64,000 nt of DNA from Myxococcales bacterium (GTDB taxonomy: Bacteria > Myxococcota_A > Bradymonadia > UBA7976 > UBA1532). Made by a program: the position numbers and the translations under genes. The stretch spans positions 103,913-167,912 of the forward strand of contig JACKDL010000015.1 of NCBI GenBank assembly GCA_020633555.1, in the 5' to 3' direction. Shown here one piece after another: positions 1-8,577 of the stretch. The notes beneath the pieces are model-generated. The model was given only the letters and a program-made list of their open reading frames with translations, did no database searches and was not told the DNA's origin. Within the stretch, counting starts at the first letter, position 1. Every line of letters starts with the position of its first letter.

Positions 1-1744
1 GCTTGTGGTAGGGGCGCCAGAAGCCCTTGTAGATGTGCGAGGACAGCCCAAACGGCGGCATCCAGTCGCTCAGGCCACCGATGCAATAGGACACCCGGGC
101 GGCCTTGGCGCAGGCGCTCAGGTAGCCGTTGCTCTGGGCGTCCGTCCACGCGTTGGCGTTCATCATCGTGCGCTTGTCGCTCACCGACCGATCGGCCGGG
201 TGCGGCAGGTTGTTGATGGCGTTCAGCCCGTCCCGCCACGCGGACTGGGGGATGCCCGACTCGAACCACGGCAGGCCCAGCGGGCTGGTGCGGGTGGCCT
301 GCACGAAGGCGCACCAGGCGCGCAGCCGAGCCGGGCTGTTCACGCCCACGTCCTCGCAGCTCGGCTGGATGGCCTGGATGGTGCCGTTGCCGCCCGTCAG
401 CGGGGGCACCATGGGCGCCAACTGGCTCTCCTGCGGCGGCGGCGGAGGCGGCAGCCCCGGCGGGAGGCCGCCCGGCCCCGGGTGGATCATCAGCTCACCG
501 CGGGCCGCGTCGGCGGTGGCGATCCAGTCGGGGGTGTCGCAGGCCGCGGGGCTCCGCCCGCCGTTGAGGCTGCGGGTCACCTTGTGAGCCAGATCGGCGA
601 GCAGCGCGGCGTAGGTCGGGCGGTCGCCCAGGGCGTGGGCCTCCACCTCCACCCAGCGGGCGCCGCGATCCGCGCCGCCGCTCAGCGCCGGCCGGGTGAG
701 GTTGATCCGAGCGCGCACACCCAGCATCGGGTCGATCCGGTCCGCGGGCACGGGCAGTCGCAGCGTCCCGTCATCCGCCGACCACACGCCCTGCCCGACC
801 ACCGAGGCCGACGCCGCGAACTGGGCGCACACCTGGCGGGCGAGGGTGTCCGGGTGCACGGCGCGGGCGACGCCGAAGGCGCCGTCCGCCCGCGGATCGG
901 CGTCCGTGGACTCGAACAGGCTGGGGCAGCGCTCACCGTCGCTGCCCACCGGCCCCACCCGCAGCGTCACCGAGGTGTCGTCGCCGAAGGGCAGCAGCTC
1001 GGCGGACACGTCGCCGAAGCCGTAGTGGGCCCCGGTGCCGGTGAGCAGGCGCTCACCGCGCAGCTCCACCAGATCACCCTCACGCAGCACGGTGCGGCTG
1101 CTCAGCGGCATGCCGTCGGGGCCGAACAGGCCCTCGACCACGGGCGGGGCGCCCAACCCACAGGCCGCGGCGGGCTCGTCGGGCAGGCCGGGCAGGGGGA
1201 AGGGCGCCGCCGGGGTCTCGCGGCCCCAGCGCAGGTAACGCCGCAGCCGCTTGAGATCAGCCGTGTCCACGGCGCCGTCGCCGTTCACGTCGGCGGCGGG
1301 CTGGCAGGTGAGGTACAGCGCCTCGCCCGCCAGCCAGGCGGCCAGCAGATCGGCGTCGGCCCGGTCCACCTGCCCGTCCTCGTCCACGTCGCCGCGGATG
1401 AAGGGCAGCCCGGTGACCTGCAGGCCAGGGCCCACCGGCTGGTCGCCCGCGGCGCTCTCGAGCACCACGGCGCCCGCAAGGGCCGCGGCGTCGCCGCGGG
1501 GCGTGTGAAGCACCAGGTGCTGCTCGCCCTGGTCCTGGATGACCGCGCGCTCGCCGGCCACCCGGGCGCCGCGCACACCGTCCAGGTGGGTGCCTTCGAT
1601 GATGACGGTGATCCCGTCGGCGTCGACGCGGGGCTGCACGCAGGCGCCGTCGGGTGGAGGGACCCAGCCGTCGGCGACGGCAGGCAGCGGGCTCAGGGCG
1701 CCCGCCAGGGCCAGGGTGAGGATCGGTCGGGATCGACGGAACAT
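1..1744 (-). CDS. Exported dockerin-domain protein, 3' end outside the window
   Basis: The gene starts at ATG 1744-1742, with GGAGG five bases upstream, and runs off the left edge, so about 581 residues are visible. The N-terminus is a signal peptide (basic start, Leu/Ala core, cleavage near the A-V-A-D at about residue 25). Residues 118-172 hold two calcium-loop motifs of the DxDxDGxxDxxD type, GDVDEDGQVDRAD and ADVNGDGAVDTAD, spaced as in a type I dockerin domain. A Pro-rich linker follows near residue 440. The last visible part, rich in Trp, Tyr and Cys, matches nothing I know. Dockerins bind cohesin domains or act as calcium-stabilised modules. No cohesin is visible here, so the partner is unknown. 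The opposite strand is also open over this stretch, but the signal peptide, ribosome site and dockerin motifs are on this strand. Confidence 0.8.
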   Translation of the reverse strand, partial: MFRRSRPILTLALAGALSPLPAVADGWVPPPDGACVQPRVDADGITVIIEGTHLDGVRGARVAGERAVIQDQGEQHLVLHTPRGDAAALAGAVVLESAAGDQPVGPGLQVTGLPFIRGDVDEDGQVDRADADLLAAWLAGEALYLTCQPAADVNGDGAVDTADLKRLRRYLRWGRETPAAPFPLPGLPDEPAAACGLGAPPVVEGLFGPDGMPLSSRTVLREGDLVELRGERLLTGTGAHYGFGDVSAELLPFGDDTSVTLRVGPVGSDGERCPSLFESTDADPRADGAFGVARAVHPDTLARQVCAQFAASASVVGQGVWSADDGTLRLPVPADRIDPMLGVRARINLTRPALSGGADRGARWVEVEAHALGDRPTYAALLADLAHKVTRSLNGGRSPAACDTPDWIATADAARGELMIHPGPGGLPPGLPPPPPPQESQLAPMVPPLTGGNGTIQAIQPSCEDVGVNSPARLRAWCAFVQATRTSPLGLPWFESGIPQSAWRDGLNAINNLPHPADRSVSDKRTMMNANAWTDAQSNGYLSACAKAARVSYCIGGLSDWMPPFGLSSHIYKGFWRPYHK

Positions 1745-1932
1745 TCGGGCCTCCGAAGTGGGCCAGCGCTGCCAGCGAGCGCCGGTTCACTCCCCCATTC
1801 GCGGGGCCCGCCCGTGACCTTTCTCAGTGGGCCCACATTTCTCCGAGCGGCCGGCGTCAGCACCCCGTGCAAGCCCCCCCCAAAGGGTCTCCCGCCTCGA
1901 TCTACCCCGCCCGCTTGTGGCACACAGCGCCG

Positions 1933-2772
1933 ATGAACAGCGACTACTCGATCGTGTTGGCCGGCGGCGGCGGCCGCACCGTGTGGGGCCTGAGCCTGCT
2001 GCGCGAGCTCGACCTCCTGCAGCCGCAGGAGTGGGCGGGCGTGAGCGCGGGCGCCGCCATGGCGGTGTTCGCCGCCAGCGGCCGGGCCGAGGCGGTGATG
2101 GACTTCTTCCTGGCCGCCGCCGAGCGCAACCACGCCAACGTGCACTGGGGGGCGTGGGCCCGCGGGGGGCGCCTGTTCCCCCACGAGGGCATCTACCGCG
2201 CCACCCTGGCCCACGCGCTGGCGGAGGGGGGCTTCCAGGCCCTGCAGCAGGCGCCGCCGGTGCGGGTGCTGCTGGCCTGGATGGAGCCGGGTCACCCCAA
2301 GGTGCGCCGGGCCGCCGCCGCGCTGCGCGAGTACGGGCAGCGCAAGAAGGCGGGCATCATCCACGGGCCCGACGCACCGCCGCTGGGGCTCGGCTACGAG
2401 GTGTTCACCTGCCAGGACGCCGCCGACGCCGGCGAGGTGGTGGATCGCATCATCGACACCTCGGCCACTTGGCCGGTGACGCGGCTGCGCAAGGCCGACG
2501 GGCGGACCTACGTGGACGGCGGGCTGGTGGAGAACGTGCCAGTGCGCGCGTTGTCGCCCGCGGCGCAGGCGGGCAAGGTCATCGTGCTGCTGTCGCGGCC
2601 CACGCCCACGCCGCCACCCAGCGCCACGCGGCTGTACCTGGCGCCCCAGGGGCCCCTGCCCCTGCCGAAGTGGGACTACACCAGCCCCGACAAGCTGCGG
2701 GCCACCGAGGCCCTGGGGCGGGCCGCCGGCCAGCAGCACCGGGCCACCATCGAGAGGTTCCTGCAGGCATGA
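1933..2772 (+). CDS. Patatin-like phospholipase family protein
   Basis: This 279-residue protein has the three marks of the patatin fold: a Gly-rich oxyanion loop near residues 11-19 (GGGGRTVWG), the nucleophile elbow GVSAG with Ser38, and the DGG motif with the catalytic Asp near residue 195. Family members are Ser-Asp dyad lipid acyl hydrolases. There is no signal peptide, so it is probably cytoplasmic or translocated by another route. The ATG at 1933 was preferred to an in-frame upstream start at 1867 because similarity to the family begins at once and the upstream residues look non-coding. The stop overlaps the next start in an ATGA, so the two are probably co-translated. The substrate cannot be read from sequence. 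Confidence 0.85.
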   Translation: MNSDYSIVLAGGGGRTVWGLSLLRELDLLQPQEWAGVSAGAAMAVFAASGRAEAVMDFFLAAAERNHANVHWGAWARGGRLFPHEGIYRATLAHALAEGGFQALQQAPPVRVLLAWMEPGHPKVRRAAAALREYGQRKKAGIIHGPDAPPLGLGYEVFTCQDAADAGEVVDRIIDTSATWPVTRLRKADGRTYVDGGLVENVPVRALSPAAQAGKVIVLLSRPTPTPPPSATRLYLAPQGPLPLPKWDYTSPDKLRATEALGRAAGQQHRATIERFLQA

Positions 2773-2987
2773 TCCGCTGGACGTTCAAGCTGCCCACCGA
2801 GGCGCCCGTGACCCTGGCGGCGCAGGCCTTCGAGCAGGTGCTCGGCCCGCTGCGCTGCCCCGCGCACGGCAAGCCGGCGGCGGTGTCGTTGGCGCCCATC
2901 GCGGGCGGCGTGGCGGTGACGATCACGAGCTGCTGCGACGCGCTGGACGGCCTGTGCCGGGCCCGCCTGGAGCGCCCCGAGGGCTGA
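2769..2987 (+). CDS. Small 72-residue protein coupled to the patatin gene
   Basis: The ATG lies inside the ATGA that ends the patatin-like gene, a 4-base overlap typical of translational coupling. The protein has four Cys residues, one near residue 30 (LRCPAHG), a pair at about 55-56 (SCCD) and one near 63 (GLCR), which could bind a metal. There is no signal peptide or membrane segment. I do not recognise a family. The tight coupling suggests it works with the lipase, as a chaperone, inhibitor or regulator, but that is inference. Downstream is the inverted-repeat element. Confidence 0.65.
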   Translation: MIRWTFKLPTEAPVTLAAQAFEQVLGPLRCPAHGKPAAVSLAPIAGGVAVTITSCCDALDGLCRARLERPEG

Positions 2988-3006
2988 CGGGGGCGAGCGT
3001 CCAGCC

Positions 3007-3173
3007 TGTCAGGCTGTTGGAATTCGCGGACCGAGCGAACGGCCCTGTGGGGCCGCGGATCCAAGGCGCCGGCCCGCAGGCGATGCCGAAGCATCGTCGA
3101 GGAGACGGCAACGTCGGAGCCGCGGATTCCACGGGGTCGGCTCGCGACGGGAGCGATTTTCAACAGCCTGTCA
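3007..3173. repeat. Small non-coding element with 21-bp terminal inverted repeats
   Basis: The left end, TGTCAGGCTGTTGG followed by AATTCGC (3007-3027), and the right end read on the other strand, TGACAGGCTGTTGA followed by AAATCGC (3173-3153), match at 18 of 21 positions. Inside are a perfect hairpin CGATGC-CGAA-GCATCG (3081-3096) and a repeated GCCGCGGAT. It has no ORF of its own. It resembles a MITE or a REP-like extragenic element. The right end supplies the TGA stop of the neighbouring thioesterase gene. Only one copy is present in this window. Confidence 0.6.
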
Positions 3174-3578
3174 GCGCGGCGGGATGGAGTAGGTCACTGT
3201 GGCATGGGCGAAGGGCGCGCTCGCGTCGCCCCCGTGGATGTGCACCTCGGCCACCGCCAGCCGGGACCCCAGCTTCATCAGGCGGGCCACGCAGCGCAGC
3301 GTGCCCGGGTCGGGCTTGCGCATGAAGTGCATGCTCAGGTGGGTGGTGACCGCCAGCGCCTTGGGGCCGATGTTGGCCAGGATCAGCAGGTAGGTGGCCG
3401 CGTCGGCCAGGCCCATGAGCGTGGGGCCGCTCACCGTGCCCCCCGGCCGCAGGTGGCTGTCGCTGGCCGTCAGCCCCAGCGTGATGGACCCCTGTTCCAG
3501 GGCCAGGAGGCTGAACCCCAGCGCATTGGCCTGGGGGAACTCCTCGGCCAGGAAGCGTTCGAGGGCTGGGATGTCCAT
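3171..3578 (-). CDS. PaaI-type hotdog thioesterase family protein
   Basis: A 135-residue single hotdog-fold protein of normal length for the PaaI/YbgC-like acyl-CoA thioesterases. The segment near residues 48-62 (HLRPGGTVSGPTLMGLAD) is the usual family signature at the start of the long helix, and TTHLSMHFMRKP matches the central strand. Such enzymes hydrolyse aryl- or acyl-CoA thioesters in the cytoplasm. Start ATG 3578-3576 was chosen because the family begins there; the in-frame extension upstream is low complexity. The stop codon lies within the right terminal repeat of the adjacent element, so the last residues (YSIPPR) may have been set by that insertion. Confidence 0.8.
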   Translation of the reverse strand: MDIPALERFLAEEFPQANALGFSLLALEQGSITLGLTASDSHLRPGGTVSGPTLMGLADAATYLLILANIGPKALAVTTHLSMHFMRKPDPGTLRCVARLMKLGSRLAVAEVHIHGGDASAPFAHATVTYSIPPR

Positions 3579-3707
3579 GGCGAGCACGGGGGCCTCGGGG
3601 GGTGGCGGTCGAGCCCGAACGGTGCCACAGGCGAGCGCCCGAGCGCAGCCCCGCTGGGCCGATGGAAGGAAGCGAAGCAATCGGAGGGAAGCGGGGCACC
3701 GGGAAGG

Positions 3708-3736
3708 TTGAGCGGCGCTGCCCGGCGGCCTACCAT
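3708..3736 (+). promoter_or_regulatory. Promoter of the TPR protein/kinase pair
   Basis: TTGAGC (3708-3713), a 17-base spacer, then TACCAT (3731-3736). The start codon at 3772 follows about 35 bases later with a purine-rich ribosome site (GAGGGGGGAG). The -10 has the TAxxxT form seen at other promoters in this window. Confidence 0.5.
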
Positions 3737-3771
3737 CGAACCGAGCCTGCTTTCCAGAGGGGGGAGCGCCC

Positions 3772-4635
3772 GTGCGGCGTGGGGTCATCGCCATGAGCGT
3801 CGCCGGCCTGCTGGCCGGCCCGGCCCTCGCGGGCCCGCCCGCGGCGTCCGCCCCCGATCCCGCCGTGGTCCGCCAGGTGGAGGGCCTGGCCGCCGAGGCG
3901 GAAAAGGCCTTCGCAGCCGGAGACTTCCAGACCGCGGTGGACCGCTACGCGCAGGCCCACGCCCTGGATCCCAGCGCCGCGCTGCTGCTCTACAACATCG
4001 CCTTCATCTACGACCGGCACCTGGCCCAGCCGGCGCTGGCCGTGACCTTCTATCGCAAGTACCGCGAGACGCCGAAGGCCGAGGTGCGACGGATCATCAA
4101 GGCCAGCGAGCGCATCGAGGCCCTGCAGATCGAGCTGGCCCAGGCCGAGGCCGACCAGGCCGCGCAGGCGGCCGAGGCCGCAGCGGCGCAGGAGGCCGAG
4201 CGCCGGGCGGCGCTGCTGGCGCAGGCGGAGTCCGAGGCCGATGAGGCGGCGCCCACCGTCTATGTGTTCCGCCCGCTGGACGACCGCCGCAGCAAGTGGT
4301 CGCGGGCCGTGGGCTGGACCCTGCTGGGCGTGGGCGTGGCCGGGCTGGCGGGCGGGGGCTTGCTGGCCTGGCAGGCCGACGAAGCCCAGGCGGACTTCGA
4401 CGCGGCGCGCACGGCCCGAGCCAAGGCCGCCGCCAAGGACGAGGGGCGCGGCTACGCAGTGGGGGCCGATGTGGCCATCGCGGCGGGGTTGGCCAGCCTG
4501 GTGGGCGGGGCGGTGCTGCTGTGGCTGGCCGACGAACCGGGGACCTTGCGCCCCGAGCCCGTCGTCCCGGGTGTCATGCCCGCGGCCACGCTGACGGCCG
4601 AGGGCGCGGCCCTGGGTCTGCAGGGGGTGTTTTGA
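3772..4635 (+). CDS. Exported TPR protein with coiled coil and two C-terminal membrane segments
   Basis: GTG start with a strong GAGGGGGGAG ribosome site. The 287-residue protein begins with a signal peptide (cleavage after about ALAGP). TPR-like helices follow at residues 35-115 (EKAFAAGDFQTAVDRYAQAHALDPS), then an Ala/Glu-rich coiled coil to about 165. Two hydrophobic Gly/Ala segments lie at about 183-203 and 225-245, separated by a charged loop. This architecture is common in myxobacterial envelope proteins of unknown function. The stop overlaps the TTG start of the kinase gene (TTGA), so the two are probably one transcription and translation unit, and the protein may sense or scaffold for the kinase. 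Confidence 0.8.
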   Translation: MRRGVIAMSVAGLLAGPALAGPPAASAPDPAVVRQVEGLAAEAEKAFAAGDFQTAVDRYAQAHALDPSAALLLYNIAFIYDRHLAQPALAVTFYRKYRETPKAEVRRIIKASERIEALQIELAQAEADQAAQAAEAAAAQEAERRAALLAQAESEADEAAPTVYVFRPLDDRRSKWSRAVGWTLLGVGVAGLAGGGLLAWQADEAQADFDAARTARAKAAAKDEGRGYAVGADVAIAAGLASLVGGAVLLWLADEPGTLRPEPVVPGVMPAATLTAEGAALGLQGVF

Positions 4636-6194
4636 GCGCCTGGCTCTGCACCCGCTGCGGCGATCTGTTCGACGCCGAGCACGACCGCTGTCCCCACGAC
4701 GGCGCCAAGGTGGTGAAGGACCGCCGCGCCCACACCGTGGCCGACCGCTATCAGGTGGACCGCCTGCTCGGGGTGGGCGGCATGGGCAGCGCCGTGTGGT
4801 CGGCGTGGCAGGTGGGCACCGAGCGGCCCGTAGCGCTGAAGCTGCTGCCCCAGCCCGATCAGGCAGCCCGCGACCGCTTCGCCCGCGGCGCGCGCATCGC
4901 CAGCAACCTGAGCCACCCCAACATCGTCGTGGTGCACGACTACGGCGAGGTGGACGACGGGCTGTTCCTGGTGATGGAACAGCTCGAGGGCATGATGCTC
5001 ACCGACCGCCTGGCCCAGGGGCCGGTGCCGCTGGATGAGGCGCTGGACATCCTGGATCAGCTCCTGCGCGCGCTGGCCCACGCCCACGGCAAGCAGGTGG
5101 TGCACCGGGATCTGAAGCCCGACAACCTGTTCCTGGTGCCGCAGGAGGACGGGCACCTGGTGAAGGTGCTGGACTTCGGCATCGCCCGCTTCGCCGACGA
5201 CGTGGAAGAGACCTCGGAGCTGGCCGAGCGGCTGGGCGTGGCCGTCACCGGCACCCACCTGGTGTGCGGCACGCCGCAATACATGGCGCCCGAACAGATC
5301 CTGGCGGGCGCTATCGACGGGCGCACCGATCTGTACGCCGTGGGCGTGCTGGCATACCGGCTGCTGGGCGACCGGCTCCCCTTCCCCGACCGCGACGTGC
5401 CCAAGCTGCTGCGGGCCCACGTGAAGGAGACGCCGCCCGATCTCACAGAGCTCACCGGCGGCGCCGTACCCGCAGAGGTCGCGCAGGTGGTGGCGCAGGC
5501 GCTGGCAAAGGACCCGGCGGAGCGGCTGGCCTCGGCCCGTGACATGCGGCGGGCGCTGTGGCAGGCCCGCGCGGCCGTGGGGCTGCTGTCGCCCGACGCC
5601 CCGCTGCCCAGCATGGAGCACCGTCTGCTGTCGAACCCGGGCTACACCCCGCCGCCCGGCGCGCTGCACCCGCCCTCGGGCGAGCTGCCCACGCCGGGCC
5701 CCATGCCCGGCCGCCCCTCGGACTCGTGGGCGGCCTCGGGTGAGACCGCCGCCAGCGCGGAGCGGCCGGCGGTGGTCCGCCACAGCCCCTGGCCCTGGGC
5801 CATTGTGGCGGTGTTGCTGTTGGGTGGCCTCGCGCGCCTGCTGCTGAGCGGGGGCGACAAGGCCCCGACCGAAGGCGTCGCGGCCGCCGCCCAGGGCCCT
5901 GTGCAGACGTCGGTGACCGCGCCAACGGCCCTCGCCCCTGCAGCACAGGAGGCTCGGCTCACTGACGCCGGTGCGGTCGCGGCCGACCTGGCCGATATGG
6001 CGGCCGAGGACGCCGGCGCCGACGCTGGGCCCGGTGGGGGACCCGACGCGGCGGTGGCCGAGGGCGACCCGGCCGGAAAGCCCGCGGTCCCCAAGCGGCG
6101 CCGGCGGCGAGCCGCCCCCGCTGCCGAGCGACCCACCCGGCCCGCCCGGACCCCCCGGAGCGGCCCGCGCATCAAGGCGCTGGACGAGCTGTAG
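4632..6194 (+). CDS. Membrane-anchored eukaryote-type Ser/Thr protein kinase with N-terminal zinc ribbon
   Basis: The TTG start at 4632 overlaps the previous stop; 520 residues. A short zinc-ribbon-like motif comes first (C6, C9, C20, with H22/D23 as a possible fourth ligand). The kinase domain covers about 38-320: Gly-rich loop GVGGMGSAVW, Lys70 in VALKLL, catalytic loop HRDLKPDN, DFG in LDFGIARFADD, and APEQ. The activation segment is unusually long, about 30 residues between DFG and the GTPQYMAPE end. One membrane helix lies near 387-405, followed by an Ala/Asp-rich then Pro/Arg-rich extracytoplasmic tail without a recognised sensor. It should be an active Hanks-type kinase; its substrates are unknown. 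It is coupled to the upstream TPR protein. Confidence 0.9.
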   Translation: MSAWLCTRCGDLFDAEHDRCPHDGAKVVKDRRAHTVADRYQVDRLLGVGGMGSAVWSAWQVGTERPVALKLLPQPDQAARDRFARGARIASNLSHPNIVVVHDYGEVDDGLFLVMEQLEGMMLTDRLAQGPVPLDEALDILDQLLRALAHAHGKQVVHRDLKPDNLFLVPQEDGHLVKVLDFGIARFADDVEETSELAERLGVAVTGTHLVCGTPQYMAPEQILAGAIDGRTDLYAVGVLAYRLLGDRLPFPDRDVPKLLRAHVKETPPDLTELTGGAVPAEVAQVVAQALAKDPAERLASARDMRRALWQARAAVGLLSPDAPLPSMEHRLLSNPGYTPPPGALHPPSGELPTPGPMPGRPSDSWAASGETAASAERPAVVRHSPWPWAIVAVLLLGGLARLLLSGGDKAPTEGVAAAAQGPVQTSVTAPTALAPAAQEARLTDAGAVAADLADMAAEDAGADAGPGGGPDAAVAEGDPAGKPAVPKRRRRRAAPAAERPTRPARTPRSGPRIKALDEL

Positions 6195-6210
6195 CCCGAC
6201 TCAGGTCGGG
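6195..6210. terminator. GC hairpin between convergent genes
   Basis: Perfect inverted repeat CCCGAC-TCAG-GTCGGG directly after the kinase stop and overlapping the stop of the dioxygenase gene. It has no T-run, so it is only a possible shared transcript end. Confidence 0.3.
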
Positions 6211-7040
6211 CCGACGGGCGGGTCTCCCGCCAGCGTCACCCGGATCATCCGCCGGTGCTGGAAGCCGTAGTCGTTGGTGGGCCGGTGCAGCGTGGCCCGG
6301 TTGTCCCAGAAGGCCACCGACCCCGGCTGCCAGCGGAAACGGCAGGTGAACTCGGGGGTGGTGGCGTGGCGCCACAGGAACTCGAGCAAGGTGGCGCTCT
6401 CGGCGGCGCTCAGCTCGACGATGCGGGTGGTGAACAGCCGGTTCACGAACAGCCCCTTGCGCCCGGTGACCGGGTGGACGCGCACCACCGGGTGCACCAC
6501 CGGCGGGTTGGCGCGCACGGCGGCCCACAAGGGGTGCTCGGGGGGCGCCTCGGCCAGGCTCTCCTTGAACCCGTGGGCGAAGCTGTGCTCGGCGTGCAGC
6601 CCGTCCAGGAACGCCTGCATGGGCGGCGAGAGCGCGTCATAGGCCGCCTTGCTGCTGGCGAACCAGGTGTCGCCGCCCGCCGCCGGCACCACCTGTGCGG
6701 TGAGGATGCTGCCCAGCGGAGGTGCCGGCATGAAGGTCATGTCGGTGTGCCACAGCTCGATCTTCGAGGGGCGCTCGCGGGTGTGCTCCAGCACAGCCAC
6801 CGCCGGGTGATCGGGGTGTGGGTAGGCCGGGTGCGCCGACAGCGTGCCCAGGGACTGGCCCAGGGCCTCCAGGCGGCCCGCGTCCAGGCGCTGGTCGCGG
6901 AAGAACAACACCTCGTGCTCGGCCAGGGCGGCCATGAGGGCGACCTGCTGCTCCACGGCCAGCCCGCCCGCCAGATCCAGCCCGGCGACCTCGGCCCCCA
7001 GGGCACCGGCCACGGGCCGCAGCTCAAAAGCCGTTTGCAT
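6201..7040 (-). CDS. TauD/TfdA-family Fe(II)/2-oxoglutarate dioxygenase
   Basis: A 279-residue protein with the usual length and motifs of the family: the iron-binding HxD at H98-x-D100 (WHTDMTF), the distal His at about 252 (ATLHRPTND), and the 2-oxoglutarate-binding Arg near 263-267 (HRRMIRVTL). Members hydroxylate substrates such as taurine, alkyl sulfates or aryloxyalkanoates, releasing sulfite or other groups. No sulfur-transport genes are nearby, so the substrate cannot be guessed. It is cytoplasmic, divergent from the haem-protein cassette at 7141, and ends tail to tail with the kinase gene. Confidence 0.9.
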   Translation of the reverse strand: MQTAFELRPVAGALGAEVAGLDLAGGLAVEQQVALMAALAEHEVLFFRDQRLDAGRLEALGQSLGTLSAHPAYPHPDHPAVAVLEHTRERPSKIELWHTDMTFMPAPPLGSILTAQVVPAAGGDTWFASSKAAYDALSPPMQAFLDGLHAEHSFAHGFKESLAEAPPEHPLWAAVRANPPVVHPVVRVHPVTGRKGLFVNRLFTTRIVELSAAESATLLEFLWRHATTPEFTCRFRWQPGSVAFWDNRATLHRPTNDYGFQHRRMIRVTLAGDPPVGPT

Positions 7041-7140
7041 CGGACCCCCCGTTGCGTGTCAGTGGTGGGGCGATGCTCGCGCCGGGGTGCGGCGAGCGCA
7101 ATCTCCGAGAGTTCCCTGCCCCACTGGGAGAACGCCTTTG

Positions 7141-8577
7141 ATGATCGCCCGCCTGCCGGCTCTGGCCCCGTGGGCCCCCGCGCTGGGGATGCTGGCGCTG
7201 CTGGCCACGCCCGCCGCGGCGCGCCCGCCTGGCCCCGCCGGGCTGTGCGCCGCCTGGCCCGAAGCGGCCGCCTGTGCCGAGCAGCGCCTGAGCTGCGACG
7301 CCTGCCATACCACCCCGCCGGCCCGCGATGTGTTCGGGCAGAGCGTCGAGGCGGCGCTGGCGCCGGGGGCGCCCCGCCCGCTGAGCGACGAGGCCTTCGC
7401 CGCGGCCCTGCCCGCCGCCCTGGCCGCCGTGGCCGACGAGGACGCCGACGGCGACGGCCACGGCAACCGGGCCGAGCTGGCCGCCGGCACCGATCCCGCC
7501 GACGCCGGCAGCGTGCCCGGCGGGCAGGGCCCCACGCGCTGCGCGCGCAGCACCAACCCCCGCTGGGACGTGTGCGGCTACGACGCCGAGTATGCCTGGC
7601 GGAAGCTGAACCTGGACGTGTGCGGCCAGCAGCCCGACTACGCCCTGTTGCAGACCTTCCGCGGCCTGGACACCGCGGGCCAGGATCAGGCCCTCTCGGA
7701 GTCGCTGGTGAGCTGCCTGGCCAGCGAGTTCTGGCGCGGGCGCGACGGGGTGCTGTGGCGGCTGGCCCACGCGAAGATCCGGCCCCTGCAGGCCATCAAG
7801 GCGGGCCGGGGTGCGGGGCCGGTGCCCCTGGCCGACTACGACCACGACTACGCGCTGTTCGCATACACCCAGTCGGGGGAGCGCGACGCCCGCGACGTGC
7901 TGCTGGCCGACTACCACGTGCGGGTGAGCGCCGGCGCGCCCACCACCTACACCCAGGTGGACACGCTGGCCGGCCAACAGACCCCGGCCGGGCGGCGCAA
8001 CGGCATGCTCACCACGCGGTGGTTCTTCGTGATCAACACCATGTTCACGGCCGTGCCGCGCACGACGGCGGCGCAGGCCTACCGCGCCTACCTGGGCCTC
8101 GACATCGCCCACAGCGAGGGGCTGGTGGCCCCCGACGCGCCGCTGGTGGACTACGACGACAAGGGCATCACGGCGCCCGCGTGCGCGGCCTGCCACGAGA
8201 CGCTGGACCCGCTGAGCTACCCCTTCAGCCGCTACTGGGGCATCGCCGGGGGCCTCACCGCCGCCTACGATCCCAGCCGGATGCAGCGCTTCGGCGCCGA
8301 GGAGGGTGCGCGGATCCAAGAGGTGCCCGAGGCGGGGCATCTGTTCGGGCAGCCGGTGGCCGATCTGAACGCCTGGGCCCGAGTGGCCGCCGACAGCGAC
8401 GCCTTCGCCCAGGCCACCGTGCGCGACTACTGGCGCATCCTGGTGGGGCACGATCCGCTGCCCCAGGAAGAGGACGAGTTCGAGGCGCTGTGGCGGGCCT
8501 TCGGGCCCGAGCACGGCTACCGCGTGGAGCGCATGCTCCAGGCCCTGGTGCGGACGGAGGCCTACGGTGTCCCGTGA
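7141..8577 (+). CDS. Exported CxxCH protein, DUF1588-like C-terminus
   Basis: A 478-residue protein with signal peptide (cleavage near ATPAAARP). It has a c-type haem motif CDACH at 52-56 and a second, CAACH, near 347. The sequence after the second (ETLDPLSYPF and a following WGI) resembles the DUF1588-type CxxCH-LDP motif of planctomycete and myxobacterial proteins. Between them is a DxDxDG loop (near 100-112) like a thrombospondin type 3 calcium repeat. It starts a three-gene unit with a lipoprotein and a DUF1501 protein. Related DUF1501 neighbours occur widely with such cytochrome-like partners, but their substrate is not established. ATG at 7141 has GGGAG about ten bases upstream. Confidence 0.75.
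   Translation: MIARLPALAPWAPALGMLALLATPAAARPPGPAGLCAAWPEAAACAEQRLSCDACHTTPPARDVFGQSVEAALAPGAPRPLSDEAFAAALPAALAAVADEDADGDGHGNRAELAAGTDPADAGSVPGGQGPTRCARSTNPRWDVCGYDAEYAWRKLNLDVCGQQPDYALLQTFRGLDTAGQDQALSESLVSCLASEFWRGRDGVLWRLAHAKIRPLQAIKAGRGAGPVPLADYDHDYALFAYTQSGERDARDVLLADYHVRVSAGAPTTYTQVDTLAGQQTPAGRRNGMLTTRWFFVINTMFTAVPRTTAAQAYRAYLGLDIAHSEGLVAPDAPLVDYDDKGITAPACAACHETLDPLSYPFSRYWGIAGGLTAAYDPSRMQRFGAEEGARIQEVPEAGHLFGQPVADLNAWARVAADSDAFAQATVRDYWRILVGHDPLPQEEDEFEALWRAFGPEHGYRVERMLQALVRTEAYGVP

Noticed and set aside
5..1936. 643-codon plus-strand frame at the left edge
   Set aside because: It is opposite a minus-strand gene that has a signal peptide, ribosome site and dockerin loops, and its own sequence is of the antisense type.
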